Part shown: positions 1-10,200 of the stretch, piece by piece
Layout: the number at the start of each line of letters is the position of its first letter
How positions within the stretch are numbered: the stretch's first letter is position 1
Origin: Karalla daura
Taxonomy: Eukaryota > Chordata > Actinopteri > Chaetodontiformes > Leiognathidae
DNA: 64,000 nt
Direction: 5' to 3'
Assembly: GCA_029224185.1 (NCBI GenBank)
Contig: CM055190.1
Location: 1,693,060 to 1,757,059, forward strand
Made by a program: the position numbers and the translations under genes
The notes under the pieces: generated by a model
The model's input: only the letters and a program-made list of their open reading frames with translations
Told to the model about the DNA's origin: nothing
Database searches by the model: none

Positions 1-125
1 TATTTTACTTTAGCGATATCTCATTTGAAGCTTCTCCATCGTGGGACGCATAGAGGCGGAGTCTATTCTACTGCATTCTGCCTCCTGCTCAGGGGTGCAG
101 GGCCACTGTGCAGCATCAGACTCAC

Positions 126-275
126 GTCGATGATCGAGCGCAGCTCGTCACGGTCCACGTAGCCGTTGCTGTCCTTGTCGTACACCTTGAAGGACCAGCG
201 CAGCTTGTGCTCCAGGTCTCCTCGGAAAACGAGGTTCAGAGCCGCTACAAACTCGAGGAAGTCGATGGTATTGTC
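126..275 (-). CDS. guca1b: GCAP2-like guanylate cyclase activator, coding exon 2
   Basis: Read on the minus strand this exon encodes 50 residues starting DNTIDFLEFVAALNLVFRG and ending at RSIID. It lies between a pyrimidine-rich acceptor ending TTTTTTTAG and a GTGAGT donor. It completes EF-hand 2 (loop D-R-N-G-D-N-T-I-D-F-L-E, begun by the previous exon) and carries a full canonical EF-hand 3 loop D-K-D-S-N-G-Y-V-D-R-D-E. In this family these calcium-binding hands switch retinal guanylate cyclase between stimulated (Mg-bound) and inhibited (Ca-bound) states in photoreceptor outer segments. The junction with exon 1 is phase 0 and reads seamlessly. EF-hand 4 and the C-terminus are off the left edge, so the gene is partial. 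The family is certain; the exact paralogue (guca1b against other fish GCAP or GCIP genes) is not. Confidence 0.88.
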
Positions 276-598
276 CTAAAAAAAGAAGCAGGAGGAACAG
301 GTTAACAGATTTCAACATTTTCACACTGAAGTTGAGTTTATGAAGTTTATGAGAATGCCTGTTTAGAGAGCCTGGTTATGGGTACTACGAAGCTTTTTCA
401 GATTTCCTGCTGATTGGTTCCATCTATTCACCTCACTCTTCTCTCAGGTCTGTTCTTTGTTTTTTGTTTTTTGGGGCATGAAAAGTTGAGATTGTCCGGC
501 TCTGTGAGCCAGAACAAACCTCTCTCTGTATGTGACTGGACAAGAGAAGCACCAACAGTGACATGTGATAACGGTGCTCCCTAGAGGTGGGATATGGT

Positions 599-603
<5 letters not shown>

Positions 604-647
<44 letters not shown>
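604..647. repeat. (GT)22 microsatellite
   Basis: An uninterrupted TG dinucleotide run of about 44 bp inside GCAP intron 1. On the minus strand it reads as a His-Thr repeat, which is an artefact. Confidence 0.97.
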
Positions 648-650
<3 letters not shown>

Positions 651-774
651 CCCCCTCAAACCTGAGTGAGAGCGTTCTCCACAATCTGTCCAGAAAGATC
701 ACAGATATGACCAGATACGTCGATCTCTCTCCAGGAGAACTGTTACAGTGCAGTAACCTAGAGCTTCTGGGTCT

Positions 775-883
775 GGTTTGGTTTAGTTTGGTTTAGTTTG
801 GTTTAGTTTGGTTTAGTTTAGTTCAGTTTGGTTTAGTTTGGTTTAGTTTGGTTTAGTTTGGTTTAGTTTGGTTTAGTTTAGTT
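775..883. repeat. GGTTTAGTTT tandem array
   Basis: About eleven near-perfect copies of a 10-bp unit (GGTTTAGTTT, with occasional GTTCA or GTTTA variants) inside GCAP intron 1. Confidence 0.95.
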
Positions 884-1072
884 ATGGGCAGCTGTTGCAC
901 TGCACTCAATACACTTAAATTTGCATCTTAATTTGACTGAATGTTTGGAATCAATACATTTTCCTGCTTGATTCACTTGGAATTAAAACCAAATTGAACT
1001 GAAAATTAGGAATCGAAAATCGCCCTGCAAATCCAATATTCTCCGACCCCGGAGAAGGTCTGCCGTTCCTAC

Positions 1073-1270
1073 CCCGTTTCGGTCAAACGCTCGGAACATG
1101 TTTTCTGCGTAATCCGACGCCTCTCCGGTTGGGTCGATGCCAAAGAAGCGCTTGAACTCGTGCAGGAAGAGGAGACCGCTGGGACACTCCATCACAAACT
1201 TCTTGTACATGTCCTGGAGCGCTTTGACGTCGATCTCCTCGCTGTTCTCGGTCGGCTGAGCTTGGCCCAT
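1073..1270 (-). CDS. guca1b: GCAP2-like guanylate cyclase activator, coding exon 1
   Basis: This exon encodes 66 residues from the start codon. It begins MGQ, so Gly2 is the expected N-myristoylation site that attaches the protein to disc membranes. The stretch YKKFVMECPSGLLFLHEFKR is the degenerate, non-calcium-binding EF-hand 1 typical of GCAPs, in which a Cys-Pro pair spoils the loop and the hand instead contacts the cyclase. The LFLHEFKRFF wording is closer to GCAP2 than to GCAP1. The exon ends at FDRNG and is followed by GTAGGA; reading on gives nonsense (VGTADLL), while splicing to exon 2 restores a perfect EF-hand 2. I infer a photoreceptor calcium sensor for recovery of cGMP after light. 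Confidence 0.88.
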
Positions 1271-1365
1271 GCTGCTCCTCCTCGTTAAGCCATCATCCTG
1301 GAGTCTGGAGGAGGCAGCTACACCTCAGTCTCTCTCTCTGTCTGTCAGTCGACCTCTTTCTGGGA

Positions 1366-1476
1366 GCTGGGGTAAATGGGTCCCAACAGTGGCCGGTTGT
1401 TCTTTATAAGCCTGGAGGAATCCCAGAGCTCCACTTTGCATATGACACAGCTGATTAGAGCTGCCGGGGATTAGTC
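1366..1476 (-). promoter_or_regulatory. core promoter of the GCAP gene with TATA box and CRX/OTX-type site
   Basis: On the minus strand a TATA box (TTATAAA, plus coordinates 1403-1409) lies about 135 bases upstream of the start codon, placing transcription start near 1375. Further upstream a GGATTA hexamer (1468-1473) and a GATTAG (1453-1458) match the TAATCC-type core bound by the photoreceptor homeodomain factors CRX and OTX. The motifs are seen directly; photoreceptor regulation is inferred from the gene family. Confidence 0.6.
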
Positions 1477-2675
1477 GCAGCGTTCCAGCCGTAGGGGTTT
1501 CCTCTCTGAGCCGCTGATCAGATCTACGCTAAATATGTCTTCAGACAAACCGGGAGTGAGTTCATCCATTCATTCATTCATTCATTCATTCAGCAGGAAA
1601 AGTGAGGACAACTCCAGTGTCAGCTCAGTGTAACTGCAGCGTCATTGAGGAATACTGGCAGGAATGTTAGCGGGAATACTTACTGAACGAGCAGGATGAG
1701 CAGTAATACCAACAACACTCACATCTGTGTCCTCGACATCACATCTGCTCAGTGAGGACACGTTAAACCACATACCAAACAATGTGATGGAGAATAAGCA
1801 TCTTTTACTCATAGTCTCCCCTTCAGAGTTGGTATCATATGGCTATTCTCCACTAGCCAGTATGGATCAGTAGTTGTTGTGTTGAGAGGTCAAAGGTTAG
1901 ATCCACCCATCACCCCTCCAAACATGGTTTCTTAAGGCTCCAAGGATCCAAAATGGCGGCGCCCTGTGAGCCAAACCCTACAGCCCTTCACAAACCAGTG
2001 GAGGACTGGGGCTTGCAGCATACAGTGGTGTAGCATTCACACTTTCTGAAACCTGGTAAAAAGAAGTCCAAAAGAAGTCCACAGTCCCAGAAACACACAA
2101 TATGATCAACAACATTTGCCTCAGTCAACACAAACCTGACACACAACTTGATAAAGATGTTAAAGACACCTCCAAGCATTGAGATCATTCTGATCCTTAA
2201 CCTTATTTAACTCTCATATCCTCCTTATTCTGCATTTTTGTACATTTTTCAGCTTTTGTTTTTTTCATTTGGTGATCATCTTTGCCTGACAGTTTTTGGC
2301 ATAAAACTCTTCGTAGTCTTTCAAATCAGATGTCTTTTAATCTAGCACGTCTTCCACTGTATACTCTGTTGACACTGATACTTTAATCCCACAAAAAACT
2401 GCTACTAAATCATCATACATCAATATTTTTCCGACTTCTTATTATATAAAACTCTCAAACCACCTCAGGCCTTTTCAGAACTACTAAACATTAAATTATT
2501 TTTTTTTACAAATTTTATTTTTATTCATGTTTATCTTAAAAAAATGATGTGGGATTTTTTGCAGTTTTCTGTGCATGTACATTTTAGTACATAGACTAAG
2601 TACTTTTGAACAAGGGTTAAATGAACACTGAAGACATCTAATTAACAGAATCCTTGAGATCCACCTGAGACTTAA

Positions 2676-2735
2676 TAATAATAATAATAATAACAATAAT
2701 AACAATTATTATTATTATTATTATTATTATTATTG
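2676..2735. repeat. AAT-to-ATT compound microsatellite (self-complementary)
   Basis: A run of AAT triplets with AAC interruptions passes directly into about eleven ATT triplets, so the two halves are reverse complements and the tract could fold into a long A/T hairpin. Confidence 0.93.
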
Positions 2736-4214
2736 CTGAAGAAGTCTATTTCTGCCAAATGTTCCCAGTATCACATGTCCAACATATCCTGATGCTGCCA
2801 GGTTGACATCCCAGAAAAGAATCTGCTCTCAGTGTTTCATTTGGCAAAATGAAAGCTAAATTAAAAAAGAGAAATATCCAGGTCTGCCTGTCTCTGACCT
2901 TAATCAGTCGTAGTGTTTCAGTTCTCAACAAGAAGCTCAAGGACTAAGACGGGATCGTGGGTGCTAATTTGGAATTGCTGCATCAATCTCCTCTAATTAG
3001 ATTGCTTTAGTTGGAGGGTGCGGAGCCAAATCCCAGCAAGGGTACGAACTGATCCGAGCCGATCCCCAGCCTCTCAGCCCAAACCCACCCAAACTCTCAC
3101 TGTGTTGCCAGCAGCTTGGCTCTCGTTTCCTCCTCAGCTGTAACGTGACCTGACGCGACCCTCGCAGGTGATTTAGGGAGGAAGCGAACTGTCATTTTTC
3201 CACTGTCAGGAGATGACAGTGGAGAATGGCTTCGAGTGGTGTCCCAAGATGTTAAAACCCGCCCCAGCTCCGAGCAGTCGTCTCTGGGACGCTGCCCAAA
3301 GATGCAGTGAGATGATCCCAGATTCAGAGTCGGGGCTTGGTCTCGCACCAAGGTCTCACCGGTTCAGTGGTGCGGCATTAAGAGGTGACTCCAGGTGTCT
3401 CAGATTAACACTCGACCCTGAGAAAACTTCCTGCAGTCACATGAGCCATTCATATCGGCGAGTGTCTGGATCCTTACTGTACATACCATTCACCTGGGGA
3501 GTGGTCTCACAGCGCTATGTTCCTGCATGTCTCAGAGCTGTATATTAGGGGCCTAATGGGCCCAAATTACTGGGTTTTGGATTCCAAAATGAGGTCTCGT
3601 GCTGCTACATTTCCCTACGATTTACGCCCTATCCTCCCACAAGATTCATTCATGCATGCATGATGAATACATGCATGAATGAATGAATGAGTCATTTCAA
3701 TCAATCATAATCAAAATCATTGAAATAAGAAATAAAACGGCCAGAAGGAAATGGGTTTGAGCTGAAGCAGAGCGTCTATATGTCCTTGAAACCCCTTTCT
3801 TCGAGCCAGACAAACAGAACCAGTACAAGTACACATGCCAATTGAACTGTGGGACCATAGGGCCTAATCTTGGAGAAATGTGGGACCATTGGGCTGTGGG
3901 AACATTGGTATTAAGATGAACATAGTGACATTTAGAAGGATGCAGGACTCTGAGGCTCGTGGACAGTGAAAAATCTCAGCTTTCCAGCTGAGACTGTCCA
4001 GAGACGACTGCACCAGAGACAATTTCAGTTGTTTGAGATATGATTTTTCTCCCATTTTCCCACAAGAACGAACGAGAAGAGAGGAGCCACAACCATCAGC
4101 TGTGTACTTTGATGTAAACTTCATTTTAACTTCAAAGCACAAAAAAAAACATGCCCACGGCCTAGAAACATTACACATAGGCCAACTGGAGACTTAGAAG
4201 TGACCCTATATGTG

Positions 4215-4216
<2 letters not shown>

Positions 4217-4255
<39 letters not shown>

Positions 4256-4269
4256 GTGTGTGTGTGTGG
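4217..4269. repeat. (GT)n microsatellite, interrupted
   Basis: About 17 perfect TG units followed by GGTGTGTGGTGTG interruptions and more TG units. Confidence 0.95.
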
Positions 4270-5572
4270 AGACCTGTCCAGGTGTGCTCTGACTTTCAGT
4301 GAGGATCCATACCCTCAGACACCAGTGCCAACCAGTCGATGGACGAATGGATCCAAAGAGGCCCACCCTGTTCTGCTCGGTTTCGTCTTTGTGTTTCTTG
4401 GCACCTGAATGAAGATGTGAATAGAATAATCCAAGATAGCTTTCATTTAATCCTCTTAAGAGTTTCACTGCTAAGAAGTAGAGAAGTAAGACCCGCTCTA
4501 AACTTGGCCCAGATGCAGCTGCCAATGTTAAGAGCCTCTCAGTACCTACTGTACGTCGTGTTCCCATAGGTTTTATTGTCTTTTTTATTGTCTTTTTTTT
4601 ATTGTCAGACATGGAACTGTCTGGTACAAAACAGCAAAACGTTTGATGAGTTGAATCTGGCGAGTCTGGGTTCAGGAGTTTAGATGTGTCCCTGTCACTG
4701 TAGTTTATTGTGGACTGTTCAGGTTTGTTCAGCAGGGAGGAGTGAAGTGAAGAGGATTAGTCTGAGCTAATATGACACTTCCCACACCCCTACAGTCTGA
4801 CACAAACCTCAGGTACAGCTCACTGACTCGTCAAGTCGACCTGAATGTGATGCTGTGGCAGCGTGAACTCAGCAAACAGTCACAGTGGGAGTGAGAGGAC
4901 AGAGTCCACGTCCACGTCCTGCCTGCTGAGACACACAGACGTGTCCATCATGATGGTTGATACCATGAGCTTATTGTCACCGAGACATGAACATGTCTGT
5001 ATGTACATCTGTAGATATTGTTTGATAATCCTGTAAATTACATGCCATAGAGTAGAAGACTGGAAAAGTTGAATATAATGATTTATAGTTGCTTCATAAA
5101 GACTCAAAGTGAAATTGTGGGATAGTGGGACTTTTTTAGATGGATAGACAGATAGTCCAGATACAAGATACAAAGAGATATGGACACAAAGATACATTAA
5201 AAACACTGATCTTGTTTGTGTTTGATTGAATTTGATGTTTTCATACAAACTAAAACAGTGAACCTGGAGCCAGAGCAGGTGATGGGTCATTCTATCATCC
5301 ATGTTCTATATTTTCTTCATGTAGGTGTTATTAATGGCGATTGGGGGAAGTGTCACAGTAATGGGATTACTGTGTGTTTATGGAGCTCTGTGAGGTACTA
5401 CGATTAGAGCCTTTAAATAAAGTAAATCATACGGAACATTTGAGGCTGAGCCTCAACTGGACATCAACAGTGATTTCTCCACTTCATGAAAACAGATTGA
5501 AATCAGGTGGAAAACCTGATCTACTGTAAGGAGTCTGATGATGATGAAGAGTAGCTGAGCCTCAGCTTCCAT

Positions 5573-5587
5573 CCACCAGGGGGCGCC
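5573..5587 (+). promoter_or_regulatory. CTCF-type binding site
   Basis: CCACCAGGGGGCGCC fits all 15 positions of the vertebrate CTCF core consensus CCASYAGRKGGCRSY. It lies between the minus-strand GCAP gene and the plus-strand NLR gene, where an insulator or loop anchor would separate two unrelated expression domains. The motif is observed; occupancy is inferred. Confidence 0.6.
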
Positions 5588-5999
5588 ACCGTCTCAGGGC
5601 TGAGCTCTTGGCTCTGACACACACAGCGTCACTTGGTCAAAATGGATAGTTTTTCACTCAAAAGCAAATATTTATGTCAATGAAACTGTCAGTGTCATCA
5701 GAATGAGAAGTCTTGTCACCATCTTTGTGAACACGATGGTAAAATGGCTCAGTCATGTTTTCATCATGACAGTTTGTTCCGTCAGTGTTGCACCATGCAA
5801 CAAGTCAGAACTTGGTATCTATAAGTATAGTTCATTCTGAATGATACAACAAAGCAAATGATAGAGTTATAAACAAGCAGAGAATTGTTGGAAAGCAACT
5901 GATACATGTCCAGAGGCATTTGCAACTGGTCCAGAGGAAAGAGAAAGTGTGACTATGATGTGCACCAATGACTAAATGTTGTGGAGGGTGAACAAACTA

Positions 6000-6045
6000 A
6001 CTAACTCTGGACTGATCCACTGATGCAAGAAGGTCCAGAGTTAGT
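6000..6045. repeat. perfect 13-bp inverted repeat
   Basis: ACTAACTCTGGAC (6000-6012) is followed after 20 bases by its exact reverse complement GTCCAGAGTTAGT (6033-6045). It lies just upstream of the NLR 5' region and could form a hairpin. No function is known to me. Confidence 0.85.
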
Positions 6046-6149
6046 CAACACTCTGTGAGTGTCGTCTCCTTTTCTCTGTCACAGATACAGTGACTTCCTG
6101 AAGTAGAGCAGCAGGATGTGTAGGGGCAGGAAGTGTCTGTGACAAGTAA

Positions 6150-6250
6150 AGCCTGAAGTGAAAGTACACACAGTTCAGGTTGAGGCTGAGTCGTTCCGTG
6201 TTGAAGGAGACGTTGGAGCTGGAGTCGACACAGATCTGGAGCCGAGACCT
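6150..6250 (+). promoter_or_regulatory. probable promoter and non-coding first exon of the NLR gene, with an IRF-type motif
   Basis: A stretch without a useful open frame ends in GACCT followed by a good GTGAGT donor at 6251, as expected of a 5' untranslated exon that splices to the start-codon exon about 0.8 kb downstream. AAGTGAAA (6156-6163) matches the IRF half-site AANNGAAA, which would fit an inducible immune gene. No TATA box is obvious and the transcription start is unknown. Confidence 0.4.
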
Positions 6251-6400
6251 GTGAGTGTTGTTCTTCAGGTGGTCCAGTGTCAGGTGAAGCTCAGTGTTGT
6301 CCTCAGAGGTGATCAGCTGATCCCCAGGTGATCTTCAGGACCAGACAGACATCAGGAGGTATTTCACAGAGACCAGCAGGAAGTTCCTCTGTCACAGTGT

Positions 6401-6990
6401 AACAGTGATGTTGTTTTCCTCTCTATCTCCTCGGTTCCACTGTTGGATCAGATCAAAGCAACTAGAGCCCAGTTTCAACTGTGTGTGTGTGTGTGTGATA
6501 GAGAGCGATAAAATCATCATAATCCTGTCTCTGTGACACTTCCTGTTTTAATACCTCGACTTCCTGTTTCCCTCTGGTCCAGCTTCCCCTTGTGTCTCTT
6601 CCTCTCTGATCTCAGGTTCTTACAGTCTGTGTCACTCAAAGTATTTGCTGAATAACAAATCTCCTTTTAAAAGGAAACTTTCTCATCTAAACCCATTGAG
6701 CAGAAAAACAGTTAACTAATGGTGTGTAGCTAACATGGCGAGCTAACCAACACATACAGATTTTAAGCTTATCAAACATCACTCAGGGGAATATGGAGGC
6801 AGGAAAGTGTGTGAGTTCAGCGGATTGGCTCTCCATTATTATCATGATCTGATCCAAAGAAAGCCCAAAAAACACTTAAAAATGGTGTGTAAGAGTGATG
6901 TTTTCTTCTCTATCTCCTCGGTTCCACTGCTGGATCAGATCAAAGCAGCTGGAGCCCAGTATCAACTGTGTGTGTGTGTGTGTGTGTGTG
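6401..6990 (+). repeat. local direct duplication ending in GT tracts
   Basis: A segment of about 95 bp occurs twice, at about 6401-6498 and 6893-6990. Both copies read TCTATCTCCTCGGTTCCACT, then a shared stretch ending in ATCAACTG or TTCAACTG and a (GT)n run. The copies differ by few substitutions. They sit in the presumed 5' intron of the NLR gene, and the short open frames in them lack splice context. Confidence 0.8.
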
Positions 6991-7083
6991 TATGGTAAGT
7001 GACAGAGAGAGACTCAAACTTGTGGACTTTGTCTCCTGACAGCCAGTGATCCTGTGTCTCCTCACAGACTGACTGCAGTGAAG

Positions 7084-7211
7084 ATGAGTGTTAATGTGGA
7101 GGAAGAGGAGGAAGGAGCTGCAGCTCCCAGCTGTCTGTCTATGAAGAGTGACTGGTCTAAAGAAGTTACTCCTCCAGACTTCAGTGAAGAACCTGGACCC
7201 TCAGACACACA
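7084..7211 (+). CDS. NLR exon: acidic N-terminal start exon
   Basis: The exon opens after a TCCTCACAG acceptor and 16 untranslated bases. It encodes MSVNVEEEEEGAAAP and then SCLSMKSDWSKE and EEPGPSDT, the short Ser-Met-Lys-Ser-Asp motif and Glu-Pro-Gly-Pro motif common in the N-termini of fish NLRC3-like proteins. It ends in phase 2 at a GTAAGA donor. The exact role of this N-terminal motif is not established. Confidence 0.75.
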
Positions 7212-10200
7212 GTAAGAGACTGTCATGGTGATGCAGAACGACTGCAGCAGATGATGTTCCGTGTTCCTCCTCAGACTTTCCATGTTCACAGTCCCATATA
7301 TTTACCTTCTTGTATCTCAGATCAGTTTGTGTCCTGCAGTCACTGTTTTGGTTTGAATCATTAGAAAGTGAAGCTCTGAGCTCAGGTTCTCCACCACATG
7401 CTGTTGGAGCAGAGATGGTGGAGAAGAAACCTCCATGGACAGAACTCAGGGCAGAAGTTCTCAGCTGGTTATGAAGGGACAGACATGGTCAGTTAGTGTT
7501 GTTAATGTACAGCTTCATCACTGAGCGTTTCATGAGGCTGAGTCAGGAGAAGCAGCTGGAAGCAGGAGAAACGATCCTCTGACTGAACATGTGATGGTAG
7601 TGATGAAGAAATGTCTCCTCAGATGGAGGAAGAGGAGCGTTGAGTCTGAGGAGGAGCAGAGTGGAGGAAGATCCAGAACCAGAGCTGGACTGAAGACATC
7701 CAGTGAGACCAGCACTGCACAAGGTACGACTGCACATCTATCTGCTCATGTCTCCATGTCTGAGAACTGGACCTTCACTGTCAGTGTGTCTCCTCTGTCA
7801 GCAGATGGAGGTCTGCAGGAGCTTCTAGATCAACATCGGATCAGTGTGAGGAGCAGATGTGAACGAGTGACTGAAGGAGCTGAAGGAGCAGGAGGAGAAA
7901 CCCTCCTCAACAGCATCTACACTGAGCTCTACATCACAGAGGGACAGAGTGAAGAGGTCAACACCCAACATGAGGTGAGGCAGCTGGAGACCACCTCCAA
8001 GAAGGAGAAGATCCTCCATGATGCTCCAATCAGGTGCCAGGACATCTTCAGAGCCTCACCTGACCAGCAGAGCTCCATCAGAGTGGTCCTGACCAGCGGC
8101 GTCGCTGGAGCTGGAAAAACCTTCTCGGTGCAGAAGTTCAGTCTGGACTGGGCAGAGGGTTCAGGAAACCAAGATGTCAGTGCAGTGATGGTTCTTTCCT
8201 TCAGGGAGCTGAACCTGCTCAGAGAGGAGCAGCACAGTCTTCTCTCTCTGCTCCAGGTGTTCCATCCAACATTCCAGAAGGTGACAGCAGAGCAGCTCTC
8301 CCTCTGGAAGCTGCTCTTCATCTTTGACGGCCTGGATGAAAGCAGACTCTCTCTGGACTTCCACAACCAGCAGGTAGTGTCTGATGTCTCCCAGAAGACC
8401 TCAGTCAGCGTCCTGCTGACAAACCTCATCCAGGGGAAGCTGCTTCCCTCTGCTCTGGTCTGGATCACCTCCAGACCTGCAGCAGCCAATCACATCCCTC
8501 CTGGATGTGTGGACAGAGTCACAGAAGTACGAGGCTTCACTGAGGAGCAGAAGGACCAGTACTTCAGGAAGAGGTTCAGAGATGAAGGTCTGTCCACAAC
8601 CATCATCTCACACATCAAGGCCTCCAGGAGTCTTCACATCATGTGTCAGATCCCAGTCTTCTGCTGGATCACTGCCACAGTTCTGGAGCACATGTTGACA
8701 TCAGAGCAGAGAGGAGAGCTGCCCCAGACCCTGACTGACATGTACTCACACTTCCTGCTGCTCCAGACCAGGAGGAAGAAGCAGAAGTACCAGGAGGGAC
8801 CAGAGACCAGTCCACAGGAGCTGATGGAGGAGGACAGGGAAGTTCTCCTGAAGCTGGGGAGGCTGGCCTTTGAACATCTGGAGGAAGGAAACATCATGTT
8901 CTACCAAGAAGACCTGCAGCGCTGTGGTCTGGAGGTCTCAGAGGCCTCAGTGTACTCAGGAGTTTGTACAGAGATCTTCAGGAGAGAGTATGTGATCTTC
9001 CAGAGGAACATCTACTGCTTTGTTCATCTGAGTGTTCAGGAGTTTCTGGCTGCAGTCTACATGTTCCACTGCTTCACCAGCAGGAAGGAGGAGGTTCTAG
9101 AGAGTTTCCTGGAGAAGGAATATGTTAAATCAACTCTGGATGACTTCCTGAAGGAAGCATTGATGAAATCCATGAGGAGTAAAAATGGCCACCTGGACCT
9201 GTTTGTGCGCTTCCTTCATGGCCTCTCTCTGGAGTCCAACCAGAGAGTGTTAGGAGGTCTGCTGGGTCCCTCAGTGAACAGTCCAGGAACCATCCAGAGA
9301 GCCATCAACAACCTGAAGGAGATGAACAGTGATGATATCTCTCCTGACAGAAGCATCAACATCTTCCACTGTCTGATGGAGCTGAACCATCACTCAGTGC
9401 ATCAGGAGATCCAAAGGTTCCTGAAGTCAGAGAACAGATTAGAGAAGAAGCTCTCAGAGATCCAGTGCTCAGCTCTGGCCTATATGCTGCAGATGTCAGA
9501 GGAGGTTCTGGAGGAGTTGGACCTGAAGACATACAATACATCATACCAAGGTCGACTGAGGCTGATTCCAGCTGTGAGGAACTGCAGAAAGGCTGGGTGA
9601 GTCCAGATGTGATGATCAGTTCTATGAAGCAACATGAAGCTGAAGCTTCAGAAGACTCACTTTACACAACCACAGCATCAAAGCTCCTCACTAGAACAGG
9701 TTCTGACACTGATCTGAGACCAGCTCAAAGAGTTGTCTGTGTGGAAGCTGCTCATTGTTCCACCACTAACATCCTTCTAGTTGTCTGAGCTGTGAGCGTG
9801 GAGAGCACAGGTGTCTTCTCTCACCTTCTCTCTGTTCAGCTGATGGAGGTTCCATACAGCTGCAGCACCAACACTCCACCTCTGGACTCTGTTCTCCAAC
9901 AGCTGCTCCTCACGCTGTCTCAGTTACCGTATTTAGACCTGATCTATGTTTGTCACTCTATCTGAACTAGTTCTACATTCTGTCATTGAACAGATATTAA
10001 TTCTCTTTGTTTTGTCTTTGCTCTGTGGTGGAGCAGACTTTCAGGCTGTGGACTCTCAGAGTCTCACTGTGAAGTTGTGGCCTCAGCTCTGAGATCCAGC
10101 CCCTCACATCTGCTAGACCTGGACCTGAGTGAGAACATCCTACAGGATTCAGGAGTGAAGCTGCTCTGTGCTGGACTGGAGAGTCCTCACTGTCAACTAG

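Larger units (their letters stand above)
276..1072 (-). other. intron 1 of the GCAP gene
   Basis: This intron of about 800 bases is bounded by a GTAGGA donor and a TTTTTAG acceptor on the minus strand. It contains a (GT)n microsatellite and a 10-bp GGTTTAGTTT-type tandem array, both listed separately. I see no other exon in it. Short open frames here are made by the repeats. Confidence 0.75.
1480..5570. other. intergenic region between the GCAP gene and the NLR gene
   Basis: About 4 kb with no supportable gene. It holds an (ATTC)n tract near 1564-1592, a YY1-like AAATGGCGGC site near 1952, an AAT/ATT tract at 2676-2735, an ATTC/GAAT cluster near 3640-3690 and a GT array near 4217. Open frames here are short, uncorrelated between strands, and lack splice or family signals. 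Confidence 0.7.

Noticed and set aside
108..305. 65-codon plus-strand frame at the left edge
   Set aside because: Antisense to GCAP exon 2.
7929..8489. 186-codon minus-strand frame opposite the NACHT exon
   Set aside because: Shadow of the well-supported FISNA-NACHT coding sequence.
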